Part shown: in pieces, positions 47,876 through 58,875 of the stretch | How the letters are laid out: each line of letters starts with the position of its first letter | Position numbering within the stretch: position 1 is the stretch's first letter | Notes under the pieces: generated by a model | Seen by the model: only the letters and a program-made list of their open reading frames with translations | What the model was told of the DNA's origin: nothing | Databases searched by the model: none | NCBI GenBank assembly: GCA_022495005.1 | Contig: JAGYXB010000618.1 | Span: 1-64,000, forward strand | Origin: Rhyacophila brunnea | Taxonomy: Eukaryota > Arthropoda > Insecta > Trichoptera > Rhyacophilidae | Direction of reading: 5' to 3' | DNA: 64,000 nt | Position numbers and translations under genes: made by a program

Positions 47876-48160
47876 TATTTTACAATAATTGTGTACTTAC
47901 ATAAATGTTCAATATAAATAATAGTATTTCATTTCTCAAATCTTGTGAATTATTCGTTGAATAAAGAAATTGTTTATTAAATTATACAATTGTTAGCATA
48001 TTATGTTTGCTGTTTACTATTTTACAATAATTGTATACTTACATAAATGTTCAATATAAATAATAGTATTTCATTTCTCAAATCTTGTGAATTATTCGTT
48101 GAATAAAGAAATAGTTTATTAAATTATACAATTGTTAGCATATTATGTTTGCTGATATAG
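47876..48160 (+). repeat. Recent tandem duplication, 142-bp unit
   Basis: The block TATTTTACAATAATTGTGTA to CATATTATGTTTGCTG at 47,876-48,017 repeats at 48,018-48,159 with only about two substitutions (TGTGTAC/TGTATAC and AAATTG/AAATAG). Similar TTCTCAAATCTTGTGAATT-type words also occur near 43,750. High identity implies a young event. Confidence 0.92.
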
Positions 48161-48546
48161 GTACAAATAAATACACATGCATTAGAATTTGTTTAAAACT
48201 CATACCCGCCATCGGACAAATTTAACGCACTCTCGACAAAATAGCATTTCACGAGAACAGGCGTCGCTACTTCCGATTAAATAGTTAAAAAAAAAAACAG
48301 AATCCAACCCAAAGCCTTCGGATAAGACAGTTTCTTACATATAATTTGACTACGAGGGCCGCTAGTGTCAGTACTATCATCTTATTGGTTCTATCGCCGG
48401 ACGCGATAATATGTAAAACAAAGATGTGTTAAATTTATATAGTTAAATTTATAAGAAACTAATAATAAAACGTAAAAAATCTTCTAGATGATGGAAAATA
48501 TTTATTTAACTATTAATTGACTAAATATGTACTAGATACGTTTAAA

Positions 48547-49062
48547 CAAGAGCTTCGAACTGGAACTGAACCGAAAACCAGAAAAACCGTTATTTTTGTG
48601 GGAACGAAAATCGGAACCGAACCGATAAAAAAATATCGGTTTTTGGTTCGGTACATGTTCAAACACGCGCGTTAACATGGTCTTACTCCCCACTTTAGTT
48701 ATCGTTAAATTATCGCGACGCATCTCAACATAACTCTCATAATAATTTATAATACATTATTATAAAAATATATGGCCACGACCGTGCGGCACAGCATAAC
48801 CGTTGGTTTCGGAGCTTAGCGCTGGGCTTTCATACAAGTAGTATAAAATGTTCTTAATTATTGTAGAAAATAAATTTTTAATACAAAAATTTAATACAAA
48901 TAAAAACATATAAAATTAATCACTCGGAGCTGAACCGAAAACCGATAACCGAAAAAACCGTTATTTTTTTCGGAACGAAAACCGGAACCGAACCGTTTTT
49001 TTTTTTTTTATTTGAACCCAAACGAAAACCGAAGTGCAAAAAAATAACGGTTGGAAGCCCTG
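48547..49062. mobile_element. hAT-type MITE family 4 (GCTTC-AAC-G ends)
   Basis: CAAGAGCTTCGAACTGG at the left faces the complement of CAGGGCTTCCAACCG at the right. The 7-bp repeat GTTTAAA flanks it (48,540-48,546; 49,063-49,069), with an eighth base differing. Sub-terminal arms are rich in GAACCGAAAACCG. A fragment of the same family lies at 36,424-36,545. Length 516 bp, non-coding. Confidence 0.8.
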
Positions 49063-49680
49063 GTTTAAAGGGAAACATTATCATATTGCAATATAAGTTG
49101 GTAGGTTTGGGAACATTAACATAACTTTAATTGTTTTTCATTGTAGTGGATTCCAGTAGTAGGAAGATACCTACGAGATATTATATAATTAAAGGAATTT
49201 TACCTCCTGAAACAACTGACGATATATTATGACTGTAATATTAGTAATACAATAATGAATAAGTATGTTATTTATTTATTATTTTTATTCGGTATTCACA
49301 TTTTGAGTAAAAATACTTGTACGCACCAGGAAACGAACAAAACTCGTTTTCGGTTGACGCTCTCGATTTTGGTTTGAATTGAGGGCAAGTTAATTTTCGA
49401 ATCAACTTTATGTAGAATATTGTGTGGCGGTGTGGCTCCTGTCCCTATTGACCCAATCAAATGTTGGATGAAGTATTCCAATGATTACATATATCTTTGA
49501 GTTGATATTAATTTGCAAGTATATTTATATGTACTGATTTAGGCACTTACTACATACTCAGTAGGTAGGTACTGTATAACTCTATACCAGAATTAAGTAT
49601 TAGTAGATTAACTACTGAATATTTACTGAATTTAGAATTAATTGAATTAATTACGTAGTTAGGTAGATAATATATTCTAA

Positions 49681-49920
49681 CAGTGGCGAAAGGTGGAGGT
49701 AGACTATTAAGATCCGGCATAAATAGTGGACAATAAACTTTGCCAGTCATAAGTATTTGTTTTCGTTGAACTAAGACTGCAAATTGCAGAAAGTGTTGGT
49801 TATTTTTAGGTTTAAGTTAGGTTAACCAAGCCATAATAGACAATAGTCGAAAAATATTTGTCTATCTTGAAAATATCTAAAATTATGCCATTAAATCATA
49901 CATCATTTTATTATATAGGT
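49681..49920. mobile_element. hAT-type MITE family 1, copy D (left part)
   Basis: CAGTGGCGAAAGGTGGAGG, then CGGCATAAATAGTG, TTGAACTAAGACTGCAAATT and AACCAAGCCATAATAGAC, then loss of similarity near 49,920 (TATAGGTGTATTTAAGG). A detached right end of the same family lies at 51,417-51,483 (TAGTGTGCACTATTTATGTC, CAGCCTACCTACACCCCTCG). If that was once its partner, about 1.5 kb of later DNA separates the halves, but flanks do not prove this. Confidence 0.7.
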
Positions 49921-50469
49921 GTATTTAAGGTAGGCATGTATGTAGTCCAGTGCAGGCGCATACAAAGAGGGTGGGATCGGAACCGGATCCCCCCAGAAAA
50001 GGAAAAAAAAACAAATTATATAAGTAAATGGAATGGGATTATTCTTCCGTCAGGTTCTCATTACCGAACATCGTAAACCAGCACATGAACGCTGATGATT
50101 CTTATAATTATGGCCGTTAATTTCTTATCCAGATAAGCCGACCGCATTCGATAACCACTTGTGGATGCGACAGTTCGCAATAATTAGTAGGTGAGCACCC
50201 TTAGGTATACCTGTAGGCCAAATATTCATTGAAGCGACGAGAAGCTATAATTATTAGTAGGTGGAGTAAATTTAAATATAAATTTTAATTTTAATCAACT
50301 GAGTAAGTAAGTGCACCGCCTTAAAAAACAAAGAAGTATGCATATTTTTCAAAAGGGATCCCCAAACCATTTTCTGTGTGCGCTCGACTCTGCAGAACTA
50401 TGAATGATGATCTAGTACAAGTGTTTTGTTCTGTTGTCTCTTTTAAAATACGGTGTTCCATAGCTACAT

Positions 50470-50590
50470 CATCATAATTATCATCATCAGCCGCCGCCGA
50501 TCCATTGTTGGATGAAGGCCTCCCCCAGCTCTCTTCCCCCTTCTCGGTCCCTAGTTCTTTGCTGCCACGTACATCCACTGAATTTTATGA
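50470..50590. mobile_element. RTE-type LINE 3' tail
   Basis: CATCATCAGCCGCCGCCGAT then CCATTGTTGGATGAAGGCCT and CCCCCAGCTCTCTTCCCCC strongly resemble the 3' UTR common to insect RTE elements (CAGC-GAC-TCCACTG-TGGA-GAAGGCCTCCCCC), with the preceding ATCATC microsatellite typical of their tails. No coding part is attached. Nearby frames at 50,321-50,578 and 50,505-50,729 read this tail and are not genes. Confidence 0.6.
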
Positions 50591-50845
50591 ACTCATAGCT
50601 CATAGCTACATACTCACCATTAATAATAACTCGATAACAATTTTTCCAGTCTTATATGTAGCTTCCTGTCCTTTTTTAAATAAATATTTATGTTTTGTCG
50701 TGACCTACTTACTGATTTTAATTTTATAAATTTTCTCTCCACTGTACTGGATCCAGTATTTTTCAACCGGGTACCTAGTGGCCTCTTCGAGGCCACCGAC
50801 CTTCGAAATTGCACGAATATCGTCATACATACCATAAATTGACAT

Positions 50846-51030
50846 TTATTGTCCAAGATCAACGTAGTTGTTGCCTCGCTTGATTTGAGTGCCATTAATG
50901 AGAATTGCTTTTGGTTCACCAAAACAGTTTATCATTACTTTTGTCTTTGAGACGAATGTCTCAGATATAAATCTTTTGAAAAAAGTATCCCAGCGAGACT
51001 TGAACCCATATTCACTGGTGGAAGTGCTCA
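50846..51030 (-). pseudogene. LINE RT fragment joined to a tRNA-like SINE head
   Basis: Reading down the minus strand, a box B-like AATATGGGTTCAAGTCTCGC (about 51,012-50,992) and TACTTTTTTCAAAAGAT match the tRNA-like heads at 37.3-37.6 kb. The same frame then reads SKTKVMINC, AILINGTQIKRGNNYVDLGQ, the LINE RT motif KTKVM...I...YVYLGQ, with the last Tyr changed to Asp. The join of a SINE head to a LINE RT scrap is most easily a chance nested insertion. Confidence 0.5.
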
Positions 51031-51416
51031 AGAAATGGCGATAATTTTTTGCAATCGGCTTGAATAAAGGTACCAATAATATGTTTGTAATTACTTTGAT
51101 TGATAGCTGACGTCAGAAAAAAATGTTTATTAATTTATTAGCAAGTGCAAGTACGTTAAAATTAAACCTTGGAGAGATCCTGACGTCGTTTAATAATTAA
51201 TGTAATTGATACCTTCATTTAAGTCACACAATCCGATTACCAAAAATTAACGCATTTTTTTGAATGCTACAATATGTAAATACTATTATAGTTAATTTGA
51301 CACGAATCCAGGGGGCGCAAGTTCAAGTTTGAGATGTATATAATATAATATTATGTAGATATATTTTCAAAAGATTTTTGAAAATTAAAACAATGAAAAC
51401 ATTTTATTAATAAGTA

Positions 51417-51483
51417 TGACTGACAATGTTTAGTGTGCACTATTTATGTCGAATCTTAACAGCCTACCTACACCCCTCGACAC
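51417..51483. mobile_element. hAT-type MITE family 1, isolated right end
   Basis: About 65 bp of the family's inverted terminus (TGACAATGTTTAGTGTGCAC to CTACACCCCTCG). The tip should read CGCCACTG but here is CGACACAG. No left end is adjacent. Confidence 0.65.
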
Positions 51484-52618
51484 AGATCTGAGGTGTTTTC
51501 AAACTATCTCTATAAGTTAATTGTTTAGAAAATATATTGTTTTGTAATGCATTTGTATAATAAAGCTAAATTAATTCAATATAATATGAATATGTACTGG
51601 TTAAAATGAGAAATATTTTATTTCATACAGTACTTTCACTGATTGTGTATTCACCGAAAAGATACCTCGTTTCGTCAGTGTGCGCGTATCTACGTCAGTT
51701 ACAATGATATGTTGCAATCATATCTGCACAAAAGCGTATATTCTTGTTAAAAATTAAGAAAGGTTTTTTTTATGTTGTTTGTGGATAGAGTAATTATTAT
51801 TACGCTATTGCAAGATGTATCATTTTTTTTTTGGTCAAACTTACGTATGTTGAGGCGCATGGAACGATTGCCCAATACAAGTATATTAGGTAGGAATAAT
51901 AATTTATAAAATTACATCCACGTTAATTGTGATTACTTATGTGTACAATAATATTATGTAAACACTAAAAATTATACTTACATATTATTATTATGATATG
52001 AGTATTTTCAAAAAAATTGTCAACATTTAATAAAAAAAAAAATCAATATGTACGTAATAAGATAATAATATATTATTATTTTTAGCACTACAATACGACT
52101 ACTAAATCTGCAATCCAGCTCACTGCACTTTTGACCAAAAAATAAGATTTTGATGGCATTTTGTTATAAAGTATGTTTTCTATGCTCAAACAAAATTTCA
52201 AACTCCTAAACCTATAAATAAATGCGTTATCATTCTTCACACCAAACAGCCAACTGCAGGTACCAAATTTACAATACCGTAAAAGGAACAACCCCGCTTT
52301 TTATAATTTTTTTAAAGTTAAAATAGTAATTTTAAATTAAAATAGTGTGTTTATTCATAGCATTTTTGCATTGTATTTTTGGAATTTTTAAATTCCGCTT
52401 GATAGTTCAATTATTAAGTTTTTTCTCTTTCCTGAACAATTAGCCCAAATGGAGTTAGCTGGTTCGTAGATTAAGCAGTAGGCTATGCGGCTTAATGGCA
52501 GGAGTGTACTCAATCAATATGAGTTTTACTAATTAAGGTGACGATGTGATATTTTTACCAAACGCAATATTCAAGCCCGTAGCCATGCATACCAACTAGC
52601 TTTATAGGTAATAATTTA
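51484..52618. other. Stretch without a gene
   Basis: AT-rich DNA without a supportable exon. The minus-strand frame at 52,088-52,291 has no recognisable motif. Confidence 0.4.
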
Positions 52619-53141
52619 GCAGCGAAGGGTGGAGGTAAGCTGTTAAGATACAACATAAATAGTGCACATACATATTTGTTTTTATTGAACTAAAACTACA
52701 ATTTACAGATGGTAATCTTTAGTTTTTAAAAACCAATCAATGCATACTAAACTATAATAGTTTTGGTATATTTTGGGCAATACGACAAAATTGTGCACAC
52801 TTTCTCATTTATAATTATTTGTTTTCGTTGGATTAAGAATACATATTACACATATTGTTGGTTCTAAACCAAACTATAATAAAAAATATTATTCTATCTA
52901 TAAAATATCCGAAGGTGTGTATGATTTCATTGTATTATTTCAGATATTATATAGATATACGAGTAGTTTTTGACTATTATAGTTTGGTTTTTGCGGGGTA
53001 TAATTGAATTTTAAAAACTAGCTAACACCATCTCTAAATTGTAGACTTATATAAATGAAAACAAATACGTATGACTGACAAAGCTGCTGTATGCACTATT
53101 TATTTCGGATCTTTACTAGTCTACCTCCACCCTTCGCCCCT
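52619..53141. mobile_element. hAT-type MITE family 1, copy E
   Basis: The left end is worn (CAGCGAAGGGTGGAGGTAAG) and the right end good (GTCTACCTCCACCCTTCGCC then CCTG). The middle matches copy A (ATAATAGTTTTGGTATATTT, GTGCACACTTTCTCATTTAT). A target duplication is not clear: GGTAA occurs on both sides but not as an exact 8-mer. Confidence 0.75.
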
Positions 53142-54054
53142 GGGTAATTTTGAATATATACATATATTACAATACTAAAATATAGTAATTTTAAATGTTT
53201 TGAGATTATTCGGATGGTGACGAATGATTAAATAAAAACTCAGCTTTAGGGTAGAATATTTATATTTTCTTTTTGCTTTTGTGTCTTCAAGGCATTAAAA
53301 AGTGTTTGACGACATTTTCCAATCACGTACAGATCTTACTTACAATACTCTTATTGTTTTATACATACAGTATTATTACATCGAAGGGTTAGAGCTTTTT
53401 TATTTTATATATAATAAAATGGTTAAGTCACATAAATGACGGTAAATAAATAATAGCCACAACAATGGCGTTATATACATATTTTTATATATATTTCTAA
53501 CATCAGTGGTCTTCTATGTTAAAATACTTTTAAAATAATAAATTACAATAACAATGTTGATTAAGGATTATTACAATTAAGAATACAATATGAAAATGAT
53601 ACCAGAGTTGGCAGCAAATGCAAAACATTAACTAAAAGATTTCTAGATTTAATTATAATTGCAAAATTGTAAATATAAAATCAAATGCAGAGTTCTTTAC
53701 ATTTAGAATGAGAACCAATATTGAGTCAATTGTTTATTACTCAGTTACAAATAGTTCATTATTTTAAAAATAGATACTTTTCTTACGAACACATCCATAA
53801 TGGTATTTTCAAATGATAGTGCAAATTCACCTTCAGAATAATCTTTTAAACGGATTTTTTGATCAAATTATACATCCAGATAAGGAGATAATACTGGCAC
53901 TCTTATATAATATCTATACGATACAATATTTGGAAGAGTCCTATAGAGTATAATATGATAAAGATTACATACATCTATCGGTGTAAAAATATTGTATTTG
54001 AAAACAATACTTTCTCCGCTAAGCAAAATACACAAGCTTACGTATACTGAATCA
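53142..54054 (-). other. 3' UTR and downstream flank of the tail-anchored protein gene
   Basis: AATAAA on the minus strand at 53,733-53,738 lies about 320 bases past the stop codon and is a plausible polyadenylation signal. The rest is AT-rich without coding signal. Confidence 0.45.
53733..53738 (-). promoter_or_regulatory. Possible polyadenylation signal AATAAA
   Basis: TTTATT on the plus strand gives AATAAA in the sense of the gene ending at 54,055. Spacing is reasonable, but such hexamers are frequent in AT-rich DNA. Confidence 0.35.
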
Positions 54055-56538
54055 TCATTTCTCGTGCGTCGGGGGATTGAAGAAGTCCCAGTGGTGATGA
54101 TGGACCGTTCTTCCGTCTCCGACACCTAACATAATGAGTCCTGCAATCATAACTAAGATTATGACCAACGCCATTTGTACGTCTTTTTTATCTTCACCTG
54201 TTCCGAAATGCGATGTGATATAGGTCAGTATATGCTGAATAGTTCTAGTTACTGAGTTTTGGCATGCACGGAACAGTTGAACTGATAATTCGCCTACCGA
54301 TGGCTCGTTTTGGCGTGACATAGGCTGCCGTCTAGCAGAAGGCCTGTATTCCTCATCGGAACTGGATACTGGTTCCCGTTTATGCTTTCGACGACGGGAT
54401 GGAGCAGCAGGAAAGTCTTCAGAAAAATCAGCTGGATTTCTTTCATTGGGTGATCTCAATCTGTAAAACGATCCTGGTGGTAATGAATATTCAGGGTAAT
54501 ACGCCATAGGATATAAAGATGGAGGAATCGTTGGCAGAGGTGGGCGTTCAGGGGCATCATTTGTCACAGGTGTTGATTCTGAATGAGGAAGAGGGACCGA
54601 TGGAGTAATGGGGACTGATGGAGTAATAGGAACTGATGGAGGAAGTGGAACTGGGGGAGGAGCAACTAGAGGAGGACTTTGTTGGTTTTTGGTGATAACA
54701 GCTGTCTGTTCAATCATCTCAACATCCGGAGGTAAGTTATCAGGTGAATATGCTTCGCTTTCAGTTTGCGTTTCTTGGGTGGTATCCGAACGTGATTTTT
54801 GATCCGTGCATTGGGATGTCATCTGAGAAAACTTTTGCAGTATTTCTTCTACGATCCCTGGGGCTAAATCTATGCCTCTTACATATATGTGGCCTGACTT
54901 AGAATTCATGTCAGTTACTTGCAATGAAAGACCTTCTATTTCTGATACAAGAATTTTCTGCGCTTGCAATTCTGTGACATTTAGGCGGTCCACTTCCAAA
55001 TCAGAAACTTGTAATCTTTGCGTTCTGACAACATCAGCTTCGAGGCTGGTATTATTAATATGTTGAAAAAGATTTCTTGGTAATTCTATTGGACTTGTAC
55101 ATTCTTCATCTAAATCTAAGCACCTATCCTGGATTGGTATGCTTTCGACCCGACATTGTTGCTTAATTTCTTCATCTTTAGGGAAGGAATCTTTATTTTG
55201 CCACATCATTTGTGATTGTATTGGTAAATGAGAAACATCCGGATATGCTTGATTTTGAGAGCTATAAGTTCTAGATTCACTACTAAATGTAAGTGGCTCA
55301 TCAATAGGTAAGACAGTAAGAGAAGCTTCTGTTACAATTTCATCCCGTTCGTTAATTCTAGTAGGGCTTGAAACCCGGCGTTCTACGAGAATTGCAGTGG
55401 GTGACATTCTCCCTAACGGAGTTTTTGGACGTTCTGTTGGAGTTTTCTGTCTTTCTGATGGTGTTTTTGGCCTTCCAGATCTAGAACTGGGTCTTGAGGA
55501 TTCCCTGAATTTCTGAAGCCCCCTGGATAAAATTTCAACATCGATAGAGTTTTCTTCGGTGTCTTCTTTCAATGTTTCTGGAAGCGCTTCTGCTGTAGAA
55601 GAAACACAATCAAGATTATCATTGAATTCAATACCTTCCATTCCCAACTCGTAATCAAAATCATCTGGTAAGGGATCAGTTTGAGTAGAAACTTCTATTT
55701 CTATCACATCATCTTGATAATAAGGATCAGGATCGTTTTGCTCTTCTTCTACACAAGCTACACTTTCTTTCAAATCTTCTTCGCATTTCAGGTCATCTAT
55801 CATTTTTTGATTATCTAATTCTAATTGAAAGTTTGCATTGAATTCAAACACACCAGGATCAATGTCTTCATCATCCAAGTACTCTTTGTTATCGGGATGC
55901 TTCTTCTTTTTTGGTCCTCTGGGTGGTCGCGGAGGAGGAGGCAACGGCCTATCCTTCATTTTACTGATAACTTCACCAGATTTAAGATCTTTATGAATTT
56001 CTTGATCTTCATCATCAATCTCGACATACTGAGTGCCATCTGAGCCGGGTTCATTTATCGCCAAATCTTCTAAATTTGTGAGACTAGTCGTAGAGAACTT
56101 TTTTCTTGGGGGTCTTGATGGTCCAAGAGTGCTGTAATTTCTCAAAGGTCTCTTGGGAGGTGAAGCTTCTTTAAGAGCTCGCGGAACTGTGAAATAGTCT
56201 CTATCGCTGCTAAGGCTTTTTGCAGATCGATGTCTTCGGAATGGAGCTGGCGGCTGAGGTGCTGGAGCAGTATTTTTTTGTGACATAATTTTATCGACAA
56301 TAGCATAGCCGGGTCCATCGTCCAGGTCATCAAGAAAGTCTGTATCTGCAGTTGGCAGTTGAGTGTGGGAGTCTAGTACGATAGATTCTGCACCTCTTGA
56401 GGTACGATCATCGTCACCTACAGATGTAGCCCGAGATCCTCGAGATCGGGAACGGGTTCGTCTAGGCACAGCTGGAGCTTCATTGACAATCGGATTAGTA
56501 TATTTTTCCACCATGTACTCCACTCTGTGAACTACAAT
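54055..56538 (-). CDS. Proline-rich, decapeptide-repeat, C-terminally membrane-anchored protein (3'-terminal exon)
   Basis: One minus-strand frame is open from an acceptor (TTTTACAG, + 56,539-56,546) to TGA at 54,055-54,057. The first ATG is at 56,514 (TACATGGTG, good context), but five codons upstream are also open to the acceptor, so this may be a coding internal junction with more exons upstream or a 5'-UTR splice. Residues below count from 56,523. N-terminal part: basic Arg/Ser stretch (~24-35), SH3-like ligand PLPPPPRPPRGPKKKK (~190-210), acidic region (210-330), and TP repeats PKTPSERQKTPTERPKTP (~351-370), likely kinase targets. Then a decapeptide-periodic segment (~490-540), second proline-rich block (~611-650), Arg-rich RRRKHKRE and a helix (784-802, ALVIILVMIAGLIMLGVG). 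It ends with a 20-residue tail holding VHHHHWDFFNPP. Inferred: cytosolic scaffold anchored in the ER or nuclear envelope. Not matched to a named family. Confidence 0.8.
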   Translation of the reverse strand: MVVHRVEYMVEKYTNPIVNEAPAVPRRTRSRSRGSRATSVGDDDRTSRGAESIVLDSHTQLPTADTDFLDDLDDGPGYAIVDKIMSQKNTAPAPQPPAPFRRHRSAKSLSSDRDYFTVPRALKEASPPKRPLRNYSTLGPSRPPRKKFSTTSLTNLEDLAINEPGSDGTQYVEIDDEDQEIHKDLKSGEVISKMKDRPLPPPPRPPRGPKKKKHPDNKEYLDDEDIDPGVFEFNANFQLELDNQKMIDDLKCEEDLKESVACVEEEQNDPDPYYQDDVIEIEVSTQTDPLPDDFDYELGMEGIEFNDNLDCVSSTAEALPETLKEDTEENSIDVEILSRGLQKFRESSRPSSRSGRPKTPSERQKTPTERPKTPLGRMSPTAILVERRVSSPTRINERDEIVTEASLTVLPIDEPLTFSSESRTYSSQNQAYPDVSHLPIQSQMMWQNKDSFPKDEEIKQQCRVESIPIQDRCLDLDEECTSPIELPRNLFQHINNTSLEADVVRTQRLQVSDLEVDRLNVTELQAQKILVSEIEGLSLQVTDMNSKSGHIYVRGIDLAPGIVEEILQKFSQMTSQCTDQKSRSDTTQETQTESEAYSPDNLPPDVEMIEQTAVITKNQQSPPLVAPPPVPLPPSVPITPSVPITPSVPLPHSESTPVTNDAPERPPLPTIPPSLYPMAYYPEYSLPPGSFYRLRSPNERNPADFSEDFPAAPSRRRKHKREPVSSSDEEYRPSARRQPMSRQNEPSVGELSVQLFRACQNSVTRTIQHILTYITSHFGTGEDKKDVQMALVIILVMIAGLIMLGVGDGRTVHHHHWDFFNPPTHEK

Positions 56539-57894
56539 CTGTAAAATAATACAATAATTTATATAATTTAATAAGTATTTACTTGTATTAGAGGATTGAA
56601 GGGTTATGAAGAATTTACATAGGTGGATACTTATATTACAATATTATATCTTATTATATGTATAATATTTAACTTGGACCGAGTGGGATTCGAACACATA
56701 ATGTCAATGATAGTAGACAAATAATGATGGAATTTGAAAAATTAAATACCTATGTATCTTTATTTTTACAACTTTAGTTATACCTATATTATTTTCAATT
56801 AAGTATGCTAAATACTGATCTTGTGTTGTAAATGGTAAAATGAATGTTATGAGAAGTCAATTGAAAATTTTCCCTTTTTGGTTAAGATTCAAGACTACTT
56901 TTGAGATTTCCTTAGCTGATAATTTAAAATCATCAGAATCACATACTAGAGATTTTTGAGTACCAATTACATACGTTTTTTGAAATTTCCACGAGAATAA
57001 AGTACACATACAATATACATAATTTCGAAATAAAAAACAAACGTAGATTTTTCTTCACTTGATTTCATTTGGTTATTGCATGAAGAAACCAGATGACGAT
57101 GTATTTGATTTTTTTTATTGTAACCGTACATCAGCGCATTATATTATTATACATATTTTTTTTAATATCATGCGATATCCCATGCCACTGCGGTGCATGT
57201 TAAAAAAACTACTGATAGCTATAATATATATAGCTTTTTAAATTATGTATCATATATTTCACTATATTAAAACAACATTTATATATTATAACCTAGTATT
57301 ATAATGTTTATAAAAGTATCATTATATCCGTGACTTATATTACAATAAATTGTATTAATACAGATGATATCCGTGGACGTTATTATAAATTATAAATGTC
57401 TCTGCAAAATTACTACATGAAAAAAAAAATGATACATGCTGACTCATTATTAGCTGCAAGAGTTTATATTATATAATATTATATTATAGATGTAGCACAG
57501 AGAAGTAAGACGTCGTAACATAACATAATAAGATAAGTTGCACACTGCTATAATACTATTATATACTGGTAGGTTGTATCGTTGCGCAGTATGAATGCTC
57601 CACTTATTATGTAGGTAATACTTATTTTGTAAAACCGCTAAGGGCCACAATCAAAATATTTTGCCAAACACTATTACCGCACATTACTCTCCATTGTGTT
57701 TTATATCGCTAACGAATAAACCGTACTTGCGTAAATAATATTATATTTGTCGTTTTGTCTGCGTTTCAAATACTAATTGACACCCAACAATGTAATGTCA
57801 GACTGATGACGACGCCATTTTTGTGTGGATTGAGAAGCTCCGTGATGTTCCACCAACTGTTTCGGAGATAATAGAATAGGTTACATGTAAATTG
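56539..57894. other. Upstream intron or 5' flank of the tail-anchored protein gene
   Basis: No coding exon was found that would join the exon at 56,538. A tRNA-like box B on the minus strand (56,674-56,725: TGTGTTCGAATCCCACTCGG, then TCCAAG) marks a SINE remnant. The rest is AT-rich. Confidence 0.4.
56674..56725 (-). mobile_element. tRNA-like SINE fragment
   Basis: GTGTTCGAATCCCAC is an excellent box B within a T-arm-like stem, followed by CTCGGTCCAAG as the acceptor side. The box A half (TCTACTATCATTGACATT) is worn. No A-tail. Confidence 0.45.
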
Positions 57895-58875
57895 TACGTA
57901 CAGTATTTCACCGTGGCACAGTTAGCCGTGAGCTTTCTATCGGAAAGAGATGACTATACTATACGGCAGTGGCAAAGGGTAGAGATAGGCTGTTAAAATC
58001 CGTCATAATTAGTGCAAACTAAGCTTTGTCAGTCGTACGCAATATATTTTCATTGAGATAAGACTACAGTTTACAGACAGTGTTGGTTAGTTTATAAAAT
58101 TCAATTAAACCCTGCGAAACCAAGCCATAATAAATATGTAATAGTCAAAAAATATTTGTCTATCTATAAAATATCTAAAATTATGCAAATAAATCATACA
58201 TTAGTTATTTTATAGATAGAATAATATTTTTTATCTATTATAGTTTGGTTTAGGTAGGGCCTAATGAATTTAATAAATATAACCAACAATATTAAATATT
58301 GTTATTACAAATTTTGTAATATCAATATGTATTCTTAATCCAACAAATAAGTATGAATGAAAAAGTGTCCATAATTTTGTCGTATCGCACAAAGTACACC
58401 AAAACTATTATGGTTAGGTTAGGCAGGGTTTAATTAATTTCTAAAAACTAATCAAACACCATCTGTAAATTTATTGTAGTCTTAGTTCAATATAAACAAA
58501 AAAATACGTTTGACCAATAAAGTTTAATGTGCACTATTTATGGCGGATCTTAACAACCTACCGTCACCCTTCACTACTACTATACGGTTTCCAATTATAT
58601 TAGATTCAATATGAATATTAATTCAATTTTCATAGCTGATTTTGGCAAAATTCATGAATAATTCAAGAATGAAAACCTAGCCTAACCTAACAAATAATCC
58701 AGTACCAAAGTGTAAACCGACAACAACCGTTTTTTATTTAGACATGAATTTTATGTCAGTACTATACGACCCAAAGAGTTTGGACGGTCTTTAATATACG
58801 GCCATATATTTTCGATACAACATTTCACGGAGAAGTGTGATACGGAGAACTACATACGTACAAGTTTGCGGACAT
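57895..58875 (+). repeat. Dispersed repeat R3, copy split by a MITE
   Basis: Left part 57,895-57,966 (TATTTCACCGTGGCACAGTT, AGCCGTGAGCTTTCTATCGG) and right part 58,580-58,875 (AGCTGATTTTGGCAAAATTC, CTATACGACCCAAAGAGTTT, ATTTCACGGAGAAGTGTGAT) are continuous in the copy at 46.3 kb. The interruption is the MITE at 57,967-58,579. Confidence 0.85.
57967..58579. mobile_element. hAT-type MITE family 1, copy F
   Basis: CAGTGGCAAAGGGTAGAG at the left faces CTACCGTCACCCTTCACTAC at the right. The exact 8-bp duplication CTATACGG (57,959-57,966; 58,580-58,587) flanks it, and the preceding A also matches. The interior repeats copy A blocks (ACCCTGCGAAACCAAGCC, CATAATTTTGTCGTATCG-like, TGGTTAGGTTAGGCAGGG). 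It landed in repeat R3. Confidence 0.93.

Noticed and set aside
54055..54115. KASH-domain reading of the C-terminal helix and tail
   Set aside because: KASH tails end exactly in a PPPX motif after ~30 luminal residues. This protein ends NPPTHEK and has a 20-residue tail, so only a loose analogy remains.
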